64,000 nt of DNA from Candidatus Laterigemmans baculatus (GTDB taxonomy: Bacteria > Planctomycetota > Planctomycetia > Pirellulales > Pirellulaceae): positions 25,752 to 89,751 of the forward strand of contig NZ_WRPR01000074.1 of the NCBI RefSeq assembly GCF_010367455.1, written 5' to 3'. The notes under the pieces were generated by a model. That model was not told the DNA's origin and did no database searches. It saw only the letters and a list, made by a program, of their open reading frames with translations. This document shows, piece after piece, positions 28,579 to 37,870 of the stretch; within the stretch, counting starts at the first letter, position 1, and each line of letters opens with the position of its first letter. The position numbers and the translations under genes are program-made.

Positions 28579-29063
28579 CTATCGAACTGATTGCCGAGTC
28601 GCAGACGAGTCCCGCCAGCGGCTGAGATGCCCTCCCGCCACCCCCCATAGCGCGACCCCGCCGGCAGCCCCGGCGGATTGGGCCACAACATCGCGCACGG
28701 AGCAGTACCGCCCCTCACACCAAAGCTGTGCAAATTCGACCCCGCAGCTCATCGCGAGGACTGCTGCCAGGACGCCCACGGCGGCCAAGGCGAACCTTAG
28801 CCCTCCGGACCGAGGCGCCACGTATGCCCCCACGCCCCAGAAAGCGAGCGGAACGGTGAGGAGATAATTGACCGCCCAGTCGCCCCGATTGGAGGAGAGC
28901 CCCAAGGTGCTTCGATGATCCCATTGAGTCGCTCCACCGCCACACACCAGGGTACCATGACAAAGTCAAACGGCACGAGCGAGCCGTAGACTACCAGGAG
29001 CGCATTGGCTGCGGCGAGCAGCGCGAAGCCCCGATCGAATCTGCCCGACGCCTGGCCCATCAA
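28579..29063 (-). pseudogene. VanZ-like membrane protein with frameshift
   Basis: Two overlapping frames together give a VanZ-like protein. The first, starting at ATG 29063, gives an N-terminal helix with the family phrase YGSLVPFDF and runs to about residue 51 (28911). The second continues from about 28908 with SSNRGDWAVNYLLTVPLAFWG, a Cys-Gly-Val-Glu-Phe segment (SCGVEFAQLW) and CSVRDVVAQSAGAAGG, then stops at 28579. Joining them needs a net loss of one base (or gain of two) near 28910. VanZ-like genes are common in exosortase and exopolysaccharide loci. It is either a recent pseudogene or a sequencing error. Confidence 0.72.
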
Positions 29064-29108
29064 ACCTGCTTCCCGCTGGAGAATGCTTGGTGATCATGCA
29101 CACCGGGT

Positions 29109-30320
29109 TTACTCATCGCTGGCTAACACGTCTCGATACACCGCGCCGATTCTCTCCATCCGCCGGCGAAAGCTCCAGTTTTCGGCGACGGTTTTGACTC
29201 CGGCAGTGGCGTACCGCTCGCGGCACTCCGGCGTCTGCGCGAGGCTCCGCATCGCCGCGGCCAGTTGCTCCACATCGCGTGGCTCGACCAAACATCCGTC
29301 GACCCCGTCGGCAATGATCCGCGGCACTCCCCCCACCCGCGTGGCGATCACCGGAACTCCCACCGCCATCGCCTCGAGCACCACGTTCGGCAACCCCTCG
29401 CGGAGACTGCTGAGGACGAATAGATCGAGGCATTCGAGAAACCCTCGGGGGTCCGCGCAGAAGCCAACCAATTCAACTCGCGATTCCAATCCCGCGGCGG
29501 CGATCTGAGCTTCGAGCTTCGCCCGCTCGGGTCCTTCTCCGGCGATCAGCAAACGGGCATCGAGACCGCGGCCGACCACTTTGGCAAACGCTTCGATGAG
29601 CAGATCGAAGCCCTTCTCGGTGGCGAGTCGGCCGATCGTTCCAATGGTCAGCTGCCCTGCAGAGGCGCCCCGCCGCTCGGCGCGCTGCGCCGCGTGAGTC
29701 GATCGGCGACGGCAGAATTGCTCGTGATCAATTCCGTTTTCAATCACTACGCACCGCGCCGGAGCGACGCCGCCGCGAACGACTTCCTCCGCCACGGCCT
29801 GCGAGACGCAAATCACTTTCTTGTAGCGGGGCAGCCACCATCGCTTGTCCAGCCGATAATAAATTGGCATGTGACGCGAAAAGTCGTCCCATCCATGGAC
29901 GGTGGTCACCAGTTGCAGCGGATAAAAGCGCCGCACGATCAGCCCCAGGAGATTGGTCTTGTAGTCATGCGCATGCCAGATCGCGGCTCCCAGCTTTCGG
30001 CACACGGCGATCGCCTGCCCGACGGAGCGGAAGTCGAACTTGCTGCGATCCTCGATCTCGACCAGCGGAGCCTCCCATTGGGCCGCGCGGGTTCGCAATA
30101 CCGCGAATCCTGGATCGTTCGGCGGACGCAAGAAAAGACAGTGCGAAGAATAGCCGAGCTGCTTTAGATAGCGAGGCGAATTAAGAATGGTCTTATCGGG
30201 CCCGCCCCCGGTCGAGGTGACGACGCGGGCATGCAGCACCAAGGGTTGGTCGCGGTGGCCATCGCTCCGTTTCGGCCGCTCCCTGCTCCCGGTGGCTCTC
30301 GCCACGGTTCGAGTATCCAT
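29109..30320 (-). CDS. Glycosyltransferase family 4
   Basis: From ATG 30320, four bases after the preceding stop, the protein has 403 residues. It is a GT-B-fold retaining transferase: the N-terminal domain has TSTGGGPDKTIL, a Gly-rich loop, and AIWHAHDYKTNL; the C-terminal domain has GTIGRLATEKGFDLLIEAF, LLIAGEGPERAKLE, and the nucleotide-sugar site EGLPNVVLEAMAVGVPVIAT with the E-x7-E pair. It is the last gene of the long minus-strand glycan cluster. The donor and acceptor sugars are not predictable. Confidence 0.92.
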   Translation of the reverse strand: MDTRTVARATGSRERPKRSDGHRDQPLVLHARVVTSTGGGPDKTILNSPRYLKQLGYSSHCLFLRPPNDPGFAVLRTRAAQWEAPLVEIEDRSKFDFRSVGQAIAVCRKLGAAIWHAHDYKTNLLGLIVRRFYPLQLVTTVHGWDDFSRHMPIYYRLDKRWWLPRYKKVICVSQAVAEEVVRGGVAPARCVVIENGIDHEQFCRRRSTHAAQRAERRGASAGQLTIGTIGRLATEKGFDLLIEAFAKVVGRGLDARLLIAGEGPERAKLEAQIAAAGLESRVELVGFCADPRGFLECLDLFVLSSLREGLPNVVLEAMAVGVPVIATRVGGVPRIIADGVDGCLVEPRDVEQLAAAMRSLAQTPECRERYATAGVKTVAENWSFRRRMERIGAVYRDVLASDE

Positions 30321-30324
30321 GATC

Positions 30325-31344
30325 CTAACGGGCCTCCACCCGTCTGGCCGGCAGGAATGGCCCCAAGCCGCGGGCCAGGAGATAGGTCGCAAACAGCACT
30401 CCAGACAGAGCCGAGCGCTGCGCATGGCTTCGCTTGATCCAAGCGATGCCGCTCGGCACCACCAGGCAGCAGACGACCAGGACGCCGGTCAGCAGCCACC
30501 ATTGCCGGCCGACTGCCACGGCAAACGCCAACGCCGCCAGCGTGCAGGCCAGTAGCGCCACATATCCCAACGGCACCACCAAACTCGGAAATTCCGCTAG
30601 GCGTGCTCCCCGCTTCCAGGCGCTGCGAAAATTACCTCGGCTACGCCACATCTCGCGGCGAAAAAATTCCGTGAGCGATTGAGATTCGCCGAGGTGCAAA
30701 ACCGGGCACTGATGATCGCGACGAAGTTCGCCTCTCTGGGCCAACCGGAAGGTAAGATCCGAGTCCTCACAAGTCGTCAGCGACTCATCGAAACCTCCGA
30801 CCTCGTCAAATACGGCTTTGCGGACGAGCAGATTGAATGCGGGGAGCCAAGGCACCGTCTCCCAATTGCCCCTCAATTGCGGAACAAGGCTCTCCACCCA
30901 GACCCGCTCCACCCAGGGTGCACTGCAGGGGGCCTGCGCCTGAACGGAACCCACAGCCACGACCCGCGGCTCCGCAAGGTGCTCCAGCCCCCGCTGAAGC
31001 CACCCCGGGGGCAGCACGCAGTCGGCGTCGACGAATGCAATCGCATCCGCATCACTGATTCTGGCCCCCGCATTCCGCGCTCGGCCCGCGTTGCCGGGAA
31101 GCACCTGCACGACCCGAGCCCCGTACCGCCGCGCAATCTTTACGGTGGCATCCTCCGAGGCGTTGTCGACGACCACCAGCGACACCGCCACCGGATCCGG
31201 CAGCCCGACCGACTGCTCACGAATCGCCGCCAGGCACCGCGCCAAATGCCGCTCCTCGTTGCACGCTGGAACGACGAATGCCACCTTCACCACAGACGTT
31301 TCCACTGCGAGCGGATCGGAGTCCGCGCCCCCGACGGCGGCCAT
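30325..31344 (-). CDS. Glycosyltransferase family 2, membrane-associated
   Basis: This protein of about 339 residues has a GT-A fold: AFVVPACNEERHLARCLAAI at the N-terminus and the metal-binding AFVDADC (DAD) motif, with a later TCEDSDLTFRL acceptor-site motif. Two hydrophobic segments near the C-terminus (about 250-275 and 280-300) suggest membrane association. ATG 31344 is chosen; a TTG at 31353 overlaps the previous stop and cannot be excluded. It transfers a sugar, probably to a lipid-linked glycan, at the inner face of the membrane. Confidence 0.9.
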   Translation of the reverse strand: MAAVGGADSDPLAVETSVVKVAFVVPACNEERHLARCLAAIREQSVGLPDPVAVSLVVVDNASEDATVKIARRYGARVVQVLPGNAGRARNAGARISDADAIAFVDADCVLPPGWLQRGLEHLAEPRVVAVGSVQAQAPCSAPWVERVWVESLVPQLRGNWETVPWLPAFNLLVRKAVFDEVGGFDESLTTCEDSDLTFRLAQRGELRRDHQCPVLHLGESQSLTEFFRREMWRSRGNFRSAWKRGARLAEFPSLVVPLGYVALLACTLAALAFAVAVGRQWWLLTGVLVVCCLVVPSGIAWIKRSHAQRSALSGVLFATYLLARGLGPFLPARRVEAR

Positions 31345-31349
31345 GCGGA

Positions 31350-32105
31350 TCAAACCTCGGACCAGGGAAAGACCGATCGGCTGACACCGCTAAGAGGCCG
31401 AAAGTCCCTGCGGCGAACCCACGCCCCGTGTTCCACCCAAGACAACACTGGCAAATCGCTGCGTGAGTCTCCATAGGAGTACGACCCTGAGGGCCGCTCA
31501 CTCAGCGCCAGACGCTGCTGAAGCGCCGCCAGTTTCTCGCGACCTTTGCAATTCTGCCCCTCCAACTGCCCCTGCCAAATCCCCTCCAGCTGCCTGACGC
31601 GCGTGCACACGACCTCCTCAATTCCGAGCGAAGCCGCGATGCATGGGACAAAAATATTGGGGCTCGCCGAGAGCAAGATCACCCGATGGGACTGGCGGTG
31701 GTGCCCTTGAAGCAGTCGATGCCCAACCGGATGCAGATGCCTCGGCAACCACTGCTCGCAAAACCACTGGTTGTGCTCATGGATCCATTCGGGCTCCACC
31801 CCCGCGATGAAGTTCTGAATCAACCGTTGCTTGAGCTCGTAGTCCTTCAGGAGCTTGCCGAGATAGCCACTGAGAAGGAAAGGCATGCCGGCTATCGCGC
31901 GATAGCGAGAGAAGCGTCTCCCGAAGCTGATCAGATAGGCGAGGAAGGAGTCCCGCGTCGTCAGCGTTCCATCCAGATCAAAGATCGCCAACGGGCGTGA
32001 ATCCGAGGGCCCCTCGCCGAGGCCGGGAGTCGGCATGGCGGTGGCAACGGCCGTGGAACCTGCTTCGGAGCGGCAACGCGGCAGCGGAGAAAATGACTCC
32101 ATCAT
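31350..32105 (-). CDS. HAD-superfamily (subfamily IB) phosphatase
   Basis: The ATG at 32105 overlaps the upstream GT4 stop (ATGA). The 251-residue protein has HAD motif I FDLDGTLT (about 43-50), motif II ILLSASP, and motif III/IV GDSRSDLPVL, all intact. Subfamily IB enzymes dephosphorylate small metabolites. HAD-IB domains are sometimes fused to UbiA prenyltransferases, and a UbiA gene lies 2.7 kb upstream in the same transcript, so removal of phosphate from a polyprenyl-phospho-sugar intermediate is a reasonable inference. Other substrates are possible. Confidence 0.87.
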   Translation of the reverse strand: MMESFSPLPRCRSEAGSTAVATAMPTPGLGEGPSDSRPLAIFDLDGTLTTRDSFLAYLISFGRRFSRYRAIAGMPFLLSGYLGKLLKDYELKQRLIQNFIAGVEPEWIHEHNQWFCEQWLPRHLHPVGHRLLQGHHRQSHRVILLSASPNIFVPCIAASLGIEEVVCTRVRQLEGIWQGQLEGQNCKGREKLAALQQRLALSERPSGSYSYGDSRSDLPVLSWVEHGAWVRRRDFRPLSGVSRSVFPWSEV

Positions 32106-33265
32106 GCGGCCCCCCGGGCTTCCCGCTGCACCGCTGCTCGGCGGTCGACGACCGATGCGATCGCCTGCTCGTAGGAACGATGCATGGATTCCTCAGAGAA
32201 ATGCGCAGCAGCCCACTGCCGTCCCGCTCTTCCCATCTGATGCCGTAATGCAGCTTGCTGCCCGAGCTGAACAAGACGCTCCGCTAAGGCGGTGGGGTCT
32301 CTCGCCGGACAGAGAAAACCGTGCACCCGATCCGCAACGATCTCTTTCAAGCCTCCCACATCAGTCGCGACGATCGGCAACTCCGCCGCCATGCCTTCGA
32401 GCACCGTCAGTGGAATTCCTTCACTGATGCTCGATAGGAGCAGGATATCGGAGGCGGCGAGCAATTGCGGAATATCTCGGCGGAGCCCCAGCAGGTGCAC
32501 CCGCTCGGAGACGCCACATGCGGCAATCTCCGTCTCGATTCTCCCTCGCTCCGCCCCTTCACCAACGACCAGCAGGTGAACGTTCGACGACGTGGATGCC
32601 AAAGCGATCGAACGCACAGCCGTAAGGTGGTCCTTCAAAGCGTCGAGTCTTGCGACTTGCACGGCAACCACCGCATCGGAAGAGAGTCCGAGCTCGGCTC
32701 GCAAACGGTCCTTGGCACCTGAGAAGTGCTCCGGATTGAACGCCTCCACCGGAATTCCATTATGAATCACTTCAACCCGTTCGGTAGGCAGCCCGTCGTT
32801 ATCAACCAGAGCCCGTTTCACATCATGTCCCACCGCAATTAAACGGTCCTGCCTTCGCAGCAAGGCGCGGTTGAACCAAACCCGTCTGCGGCGTCGATAA
32901 TCGGGAAAGAACCTGCCGTGTTCCGTGAACACAATCGGAACGCCTGGCATCCCGATCCGTGCCGCCATGGCGTAAAAAAACGGTGTGTACTGATGCGCGT
33001 GAATGAGGTCGATCTGTTCGCGGCGGACGAACTGCGACAACCGTCGGACGCAGTTCCAGTCGATGCCCGGGCGTCGGTGAAGCTGCTCCACCTGGTAGCC
33101 ACGGGCGATCAACCGCTCACCGATCTCCCCCACCTGGTCCAAGCAAGCAAAAAGCACCCGATAGCTATTCGATAGCCGCTGCCCGAGTCGGTCCGCGAGC
33201 ACCTCGGCACCGCCGGTGTCCAGACTATGCAGCAACTGGAGAATGGTTTTCTGAGCCATCGTCAA
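32102..33265 (-). CDS. Glycosyltransferase family 4, exosortase-cluster type
   Basis: This 387-residue GT-B enzyme has LHSLDTGGAEVLADRL at the N-terminus, typical of the sugar transferases found in PEP-CTERM/EPS loci, then IDLIHAHQYTPFFYAM and FTEHGRFFPD. The donor domain has QVARLDALKDHLTAVR, LLVVGEGAERGRIE and EGIPLTVLEGMAAELPIVATDVGG with the E-x7-E pair. Two start codons (33265, 33259) are close together. It follows the GT-C gene after 7 bases and overlaps the HAD gene. It builds part of the surface glycan. Confidence 0.92.
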   Translation of the reverse strand: MTMAQKTILQLLHSLDTGGAEVLADRLGQRLSNSYRVLFACLDQVGEIGERLIARGYQVEQLHRRPGIDWNCVRRLSQFVRREQIDLIHAHQYTPFFYAMAARIGMPGVPIVFTEHGRFFPDYRRRRRVWFNRALLRRQDRLIAVGHDVKRALVDNDGLPTERVEVIHNGIPVEAFNPEHFSGAKDRLRAELGLSSDAVVAVQVARLDALKDHLTAVRSIALASTSSNVHLLVVGEGAERGRIETEIAACGVSERVHLLGLRRDIPQLLAASDILLLSSISEGIPLTVLEGMAAELPIVATDVGGLKEIVADRVHGFLCPARDPTALAERLVQLGQQAALRHQMGRAGRQWAAAHFSEESMHRSYEQAIASVVDRRAAVQREARGAA

Positions 33266-33272
33266 AACGACC

Positions 33273-34835
33273 TCACAGGCGGCTGGACATCTGAGCTAAA
33301 TCCACCATCCAAAGCTCACGTCCCCAAGCCAAACAGAGCACCGCGCAGAGCCCACACGCCAGCCACAGCCGCCACCTTGGACGTTCCGCCTGAATCCGGA
33401 CCAACGAAACGAATGCGACCGCCAAATAAAGACATGCCAAGGGCATCACCGGCAGGTGGTACCGCGAATGCGCAAAGATCGCCGAATGCACGAGCCAGGG
33501 AAAGCCGATGTTGGCTAGCAGCAAGATATGAAACCGCCAATCCCTGGGTTGCGCAAAAACGATTCCAAACAGCGCCGCGAATGCCAAAGCGGCGTAATAA
33601 CCGACGATCATGATGGCGATGAGCAAGAAGACCGGCTTCGAAACTTGACCCCAGAATCCCGACTGCATGCCGGCAATCAACGTGCGGTCGAGTTGCCAGA
33701 AATTAAAACCGCGAACCAGCGACCGCTGGAGCGTCACCCCCGGATGCTCCACCATGTACCGCACGCCGTGCCGCATTGCCAACTTGTCAATCTGTCCTTG
33801 CGTCAGTCCCTGCAACGACCCATGCTCAGCTCTCAATACGCTGATCCAAGATCGGTCGCCCTGCACCAGTTCGATCGTCGCCCAGGATCGTTCCAGTGGC
33901 GTGTGCTCATAGTTGCCCATCATCACGTTTCGGCCGCCCATGACGTCGATCAACGTCAGCGTCTTCTGCACCTGCGTATTGCGATAAGCCCAGGGAGATA
34001 TCGTGATCGCGAAGGCGACGAGCATCCCGGCGCTCATCGCCAGGCGTTTTGCAACGGTGCCTGTGCAGAGAAAAAGCAGAAGCACGGCCAGTGCAGGGGC
34101 GAATAGCCATAGAATACTGCGAACAAGTGCCCCCAAACCCAGAACCAAACCGGCCGTCAGCAACCATCCCAATGACTCACGGGCGATCGCTTCGGCAACC
34201 AGCCACACCGAAAGCGTGACGAGAAACGTAAAAAGAGTTTCGGAAAGAATTAGATTATTGAAACCCAATGCGGACGGATAGAAACAGTACGCTGCAGCGC
34301 CGAGCAACCCCACGCGTTCGGAAAAAGCCAACGCACCAATGCGGAAAACAATCACTACCGTCAACAGGCTGAGAGCCGCTTGACCAAGACGAATCGCCTC
34401 AAAATTCTGGATGCCGAACAGACGATATCCGATCGACACACACCACGGATAAAGCGGTGGCCGAAGGGAGCTCAGGTTCCCCGCGGGCGTCACGTAACTT
34501 CCGGTCTCGACCAGGCCGACAGCCAGGCGATCATAGTCTTGCGCGTCGACAATTTGCTCATCGGCTCCGGCAAACAGCCCCCAGACGGCGAGCCGGACGA
34601 TCGCTCCGAACACAAGAATCCACAGCAGCGGGCCCCATGATGATGGCGTGCGTGCTGCTTCCGTAGGGCGGGAGTCCGCTGCACCCGCGACCCCTTCACC
34701 GCAAGCCATTCGTCTGCTGGGCAATCCGCCGCTGGGCAATCCGCCGCGGAGCCTCGCTCCCTCGCGTTCCGCGGGTTCCGTGGCCGAGGCCAGGAACTGC
34801 GGCAAGTGGAACTGGCCTTCCAGGGGGAGGTGCAT
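33273..34835 (-). CDS. GT-C glycosyltransferase, ArnT/PMT-like
   Basis: The ATG at 34835 overlaps the UbiA stop by one base (TGATG). The 520-residue protein has about ten or more membrane helices and an N-terminal extracytoplasmic loop with an acidic motif (DEQIVDAQDYDRLA) of the kind that is catalytic in GT-C enzymes such as ArnT and protein mannosyltransferases. These use polyprenyl-phosphate sugars as donors on the outer face of the membrane. The coupled UbiA gene could make such a donor. The first 40 residues are not conserved-looking, so a later start such as 34709 remains possible. Confidence 0.85.
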   Translation of the reverse strand: MHLPLEGQFHLPQFLASATEPAEREGARLRGGLPSGGLPSRRMACGEGVAGAADSRPTEAARTPSSWGPLLWILVFGAIVRLAVWGLFAGADEQIVDAQDYDRLAVGLVETGSYVTPAGNLSSLRPPLYPWCVSIGYRLFGIQNFEAIRLGQAALSLLTVVIVFRIGALAFSERVGLLGAAAYCFYPSALGFNNLILSETLFTFLVTLSVWLVAEAIARESLGWLLTAGLVLGLGALVRSILWLFAPALAVLLLFLCTGTVAKRLAMSAGMLVAFAITISPWAYRNTQVQKTLTLIDVMGGRNVMMGNYEHTPLERSWATIELVQGDRSWISVLRAEHGSLQGLTQGQIDKLAMRHGVRYMVEHPGVTLQRSLVRGFNFWQLDRTLIAGMQSGFWGQVSKPVFLLIAIMIVGYYAALAFAALFGIVFAQPRDWRFHILLLANIGFPWLVHSAIFAHSRYHLPVMPLACLYLAVAFVSLVRIQAERPRWRLWLACGLCAVLCLAWGRELWMVDLAQMSSRL

Positions 34836-35872
34836 CAGTCCCAGCTCCACAGCGATGGCACCCGAGAGGGTGCCACGTTGAATATCTCGTACAACCCTGG
34901 AACACTAACAAACATCAATCCCAAAAAGGCGAACACGGTGATGACCAAGTAAACCATCAACCCAGTCTCTCGATAGAGATGCTCCGGGTTCTGCACGGCG
35001 CTGTTCTCTTTCAGTGCCACATGCATATAGGCGCTAAAGAACCCGGCAATCAGAGGCACGCTTAAAATCAGCTCCAGATGGTACCGAATGATAAACACAC
35101 CCAAAAGCAAGGCTGCCCCACTAGCATAAAAGAACATGCTCACAAGCAAGCGGTTGTCGTCGTAGTAGGCGAACGATCTCCGGTATGCGGACGCGATTGC
35201 CTTGTCATTAATCTGCCGATACTCGGCAAACCGCTTGCTGGCCATGAAAAACGCACCGATCATCCAGTAGGAGAGGATCAGGGACATCGGTGGCAACAAC
35301 GTCGCAGTGATGGTGAACCAGCCCAACATTAAGCGGATCGGATTGTTCACCGATTCCGAGAGCACATCCAGGTAGGGAACCTCCTTCGTTCGCACTGGAG
35401 GAATATTGTAAGCCATCCCCATCACGAGCAGCGCCACAGCTGCAAGCAGGAATGAAAAGTTCACCTGCGCCGCCAGAAGCAGCCCCACGGCCCCCAGCCC
35501 TGCCCACTCCAAGTAAGCCAGCGGCAACTTGACCCGGCCCGATGGAATCGGGCGATTGCGTTTCGTGGGGTGCCCTCTATCGCTGCGAGCATCGAGAACT
35601 TCGTTAATGACGTAATTGCTCGAGGCAATTAGGCACGTCGCTGCCAAAGCAAGTGGAATTAACCAAACTTGCTGTGGGGTCAGCGGTGCCATCTCGTAGA
35701 AGTAAGCGACCACGACGCCCGCCAGCATAAAAACGTTCTTGAACCAGTGGTCAGGGCGGGCGATTTGGATGTATGGAATCGTCGCTGTTAGCCAGCCCAC
35801 CGACGCGGGTTTTTCTAACGGAGCGGGGTACACGACGCCGTCGCCGGGATCGGAGCTTAAACGCTGTTTCAT
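34835..35872 (-). CDS. UbiA-family prenyltransferase, phosphoribosyl-polyprenol synthase-like
   Basis: The ATG at 35872 overlaps the asparagine synthase stop (ATGA). The 345-residue protein has about nine membrane helices. The first Asp-rich motif is replaced by NYVINEVLDARSDRGHPTKR, and the following RNRPIPSG and LDVLSESVNNPIRLM match the decaprenyl-phosphate phosphoribosyltransferase branch, the enzyme that starts the lipid-linked arabinose pathway in mycobacteria, more than quinone prenyltransferases. The second motif, LDVLSESVN, is also present. It is coupled to a GT-C gene that could use the product as sugar donor. The lipid and sugar assignment is inferred from this similarity. Confidence 0.85.
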   Translation of the reverse strand: MKQRLSSDPGDGVVYPAPLEKPASVGWLTATIPYIQIARPDHWFKNVFMLAGVVVAYFYEMAPLTPQQVWLIPLALAATCLIASSNYVINEVLDARSDRGHPTKRNRPIPSGRVKLPLAYLEWAGLGAVGLLLAAQVNFSFLLAAVALLVMGMAYNIPPVRTKEVPYLDVLSESVNNPIRLMLGWFTITATLLPPMSLILSYWMIGAFFMASKRFAEYRQINDKAIASAYRRSFAYYDDNRLLVSMFFYASGAALLLGVFIIRYHLELILSVPLIAGFFSAYMHVALKENSAVQNPEHLYRETGLMVYLVITVFAFLGLMFVSVPGLYEIFNVAPSRVPSLWSWD

Positions 35873-37818
35873 CGCATTAACACCTGACTGGACGGCGCTT
35901 CGGTTTCGCAGAGACGATTTTCCGATGCCGCCGGGAGGTACCGTTCCATCCAAGCCGCCAAGACGAGAATCGCCCATAACAGATTTCCATATCGGGCGAC
36001 CTGCTGGCAGTGCATCGCGTATAATTTTCGCACCACGGCAAGGTCCAGGTAGTTTCCAATTGGGGCCGACGGCGAAAGTACGACCGAATGGAAAACCCCT
36101 CGCAGCGGTTTCCGTACCCACGCGTCGATGGGCGTTTCAAAGCCCTGCTTGCCGCGGTAGATAATGTCGTGGGGCAACCACGGCTCGCAGGTTTTCTTGA
36201 GTATCCACTTCGTGGTCCCGTTGCGGATTTTCAGCTCCGACGGGACGCTCCAAGCGAGTTCCATCCACTCGTGGTCGACCAGAGGCGTTCGAACCTCAAG
36301 TCCGAAGGCCATGCTGGCGCGATCCACTTTGGTGAGGTAGTCGCCCGGGAGCATCAGCGATAGATCCGCGGCAATCATTCCCCGCAAAGGATCGTCGGCA
36401 CGACTGCCGAACCCTTCCATGACCTGATCCTCTGAGCGGTATCCACCGAGCTGGCGACGAACCTCCGCGGCGAGGAGCTGACGCCGAACTGGGTTGCGGC
36501 AGATCTGGAGCGTATTGGCATACGCCTCAGCGGGCTCCAGGGAAAGATTGGTCAGGAGGGTCTTCATCCTTAGGAAGCGAGGCAGCCAATCTGCCTTGGG
36601 CCAGATTCCGGCGCTCGGTTTAACGACGGACGAACGGAGCCAAGCAGGCAGATTGCGGCGGACGGCTGCCTCGCGCAGGTCGTGGGCGTACCGCGAGTAC
36701 CCCCCAAACCCTTCGTCGCCACCGTCACCGGAGAGCACCACCTTGACTTGCTTGGACGCCAGAGAAGCGACGTGCATCGTGGGGACGGCCGAAGCATCGG
36801 CGAATGGCTCGTCATAGTAGGTCGTCAGCGAATCCAGAGAGGCGAGGGCACTCGAAGAAACTGTCGCCTCGGTGTGCACCGTCTGATACTTCTCTGCAAC
36901 GAGTCTGGCATACTCAAGTTCACTAAACCGCTTCTCGGTGAATCCGATGGAGAAGGTCCGGACAGGTTCGTCCCCGTTCCGCGCAAGCACGGCGGTCACC
37001 GCGCTGGAATCGAGACCGCCACTCAGAAAACAACCCACAGGAACGTCCGCGATCCGATGAGCCGCGATGGTCTCCGACAACTTCGACCGCAGCTCCTCCT
37101 GCCACTCATCGAGTTTCCGCTCGCGATGTACCTCTCCGGCGAGCTTCCAGTAACATCGCTCGCGCAGCTGCCAACGGTCCGCGTCGAGGCAGACCATCGA
37201 TGCAGGGAGCAGTTTCCGAATGCCGCGTAGGATCGTACGAGTCCCTGGCACGAAACCGAAAGCCAGATAATCCTCCAGCGCACAGGGGTCGATTCCCCGC
37301 GGTATTCCGCCATAGGCGAGGATTGCCTTCAACTCGGAACCGAACAACAGTTTCTCATCATCGAAGGCAAAATAGAGTGGTTTTTGCCCAAGCCGATCGC
37401 GTGCTAAGAGAAGCGCTCGCTGTCTGCTGTCCCACAAAGCGAAAGCGAACATGCCGCGCAAGTCGTGCACTAGGTCCTTTCCTCGTTCCTCATATAGATG
37501 GACGATCGTCTCCGTGTCGGAATGGGTTCGGAAGACGTGGCCACGGCCGATCAGCTGGCGGCGAAGCTCGGGAAAATTATAGATCTCGCCGTTAAACACG
37601 ATTTGGATGGAGCCCGTCTCGTTCCCCATGGGCTGAGAACCACCGGCCAAATCGATGATCGAGAGGCGGCGGTGGGCGAGCCCGACACCCCCATCGCCGA
37701 GATAGAAGCCCTCGTCATCCGGCCCGCGATGCGCGATCGCATTTGCCATCCGTTTCAGACGGTCCGCCGACACCCTGCGGTTCCGATCGGGATAGACGAT
37801 TCCAGCGATCCCACACAT
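35869..37818 (-). CDS. asnB: Asparagine synthase (glutamine-hydrolysing), exosortase-cluster amidotransferase
   Basis: From ATG 37818 the protein has 649 residues with Cys2 immediately after the start Met (MCGIAGIVYP), the glutaminase nucleophile. HRGPDDEG and FNGEIYNF complete the glutaminase domain (1-210). The synthetase domain has the PP-loop SGGLDSSAVTAVL. All catalytic landmarks are present. Members of this type recur in PEP-CTERM/exosortase and exopolysaccharide clusters, where they probably amidate a sugar acid or an amino-acid substituent rather than make free Asn. Its stop overlaps the UbiA start. Confidence 0.9.
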   Translation of the reverse strand: MCGIAGIVYPDRNRRVSADRLKRMANAIAHRGPDDEGFYLGDGGVGLAHRRLSIIDLAGGSQPMGNETGSIQIVFNGEIYNFPELRRQLIGRGHVFRTHSDTETIVHLYEERGKDLVHDLRGMFAFALWDSRQRALLLARDRLGQKPLYFAFDDEKLLFGSELKAILAYGGIPRGIDPCALEDYLAFGFVPGTRTILRGIRKLLPASMVCLDADRWQLRERCYWKLAGEVHRERKLDEWQEELRSKLSETIAAHRIADVPVGCFLSGGLDSSAVTAVLARNGDEPVRTFSIGFTEKRFSELEYARLVAEKYQTVHTEATVSSSALASLDSLTTYYDEPFADASAVPTMHVASLASKQVKVVLSGDGGDEGFGGYSRYAHDLREAAVRRNLPAWLRSSVVKPSAGIWPKADWLPRFLRMKTLLTNLSLEPAEAYANTLQICRNPVRRQLLAAEVRRQLGGYRSEDQVMEGFGSRADDPLRGMIAADLSLMLPGDYLTKVDRASMAFGLEVRTPLVDHEWMELAWSVPSELKIRNGTTKWILKKTCEPWLPHDIIYRGKQGFETPIDAWVRKPLRGVFHSVVLSPSAPIGNYLDLAVVRKLYAMHCQQVARYGNLLWAILVLAAWMERYLPAASENRLCETEAPSSQVLMR

Positions 37819-37870
37819 CAAGATTTCTTCGCGAGAGGGAAAGGGGATGCCGCAACACCCTGCCTGCCTT

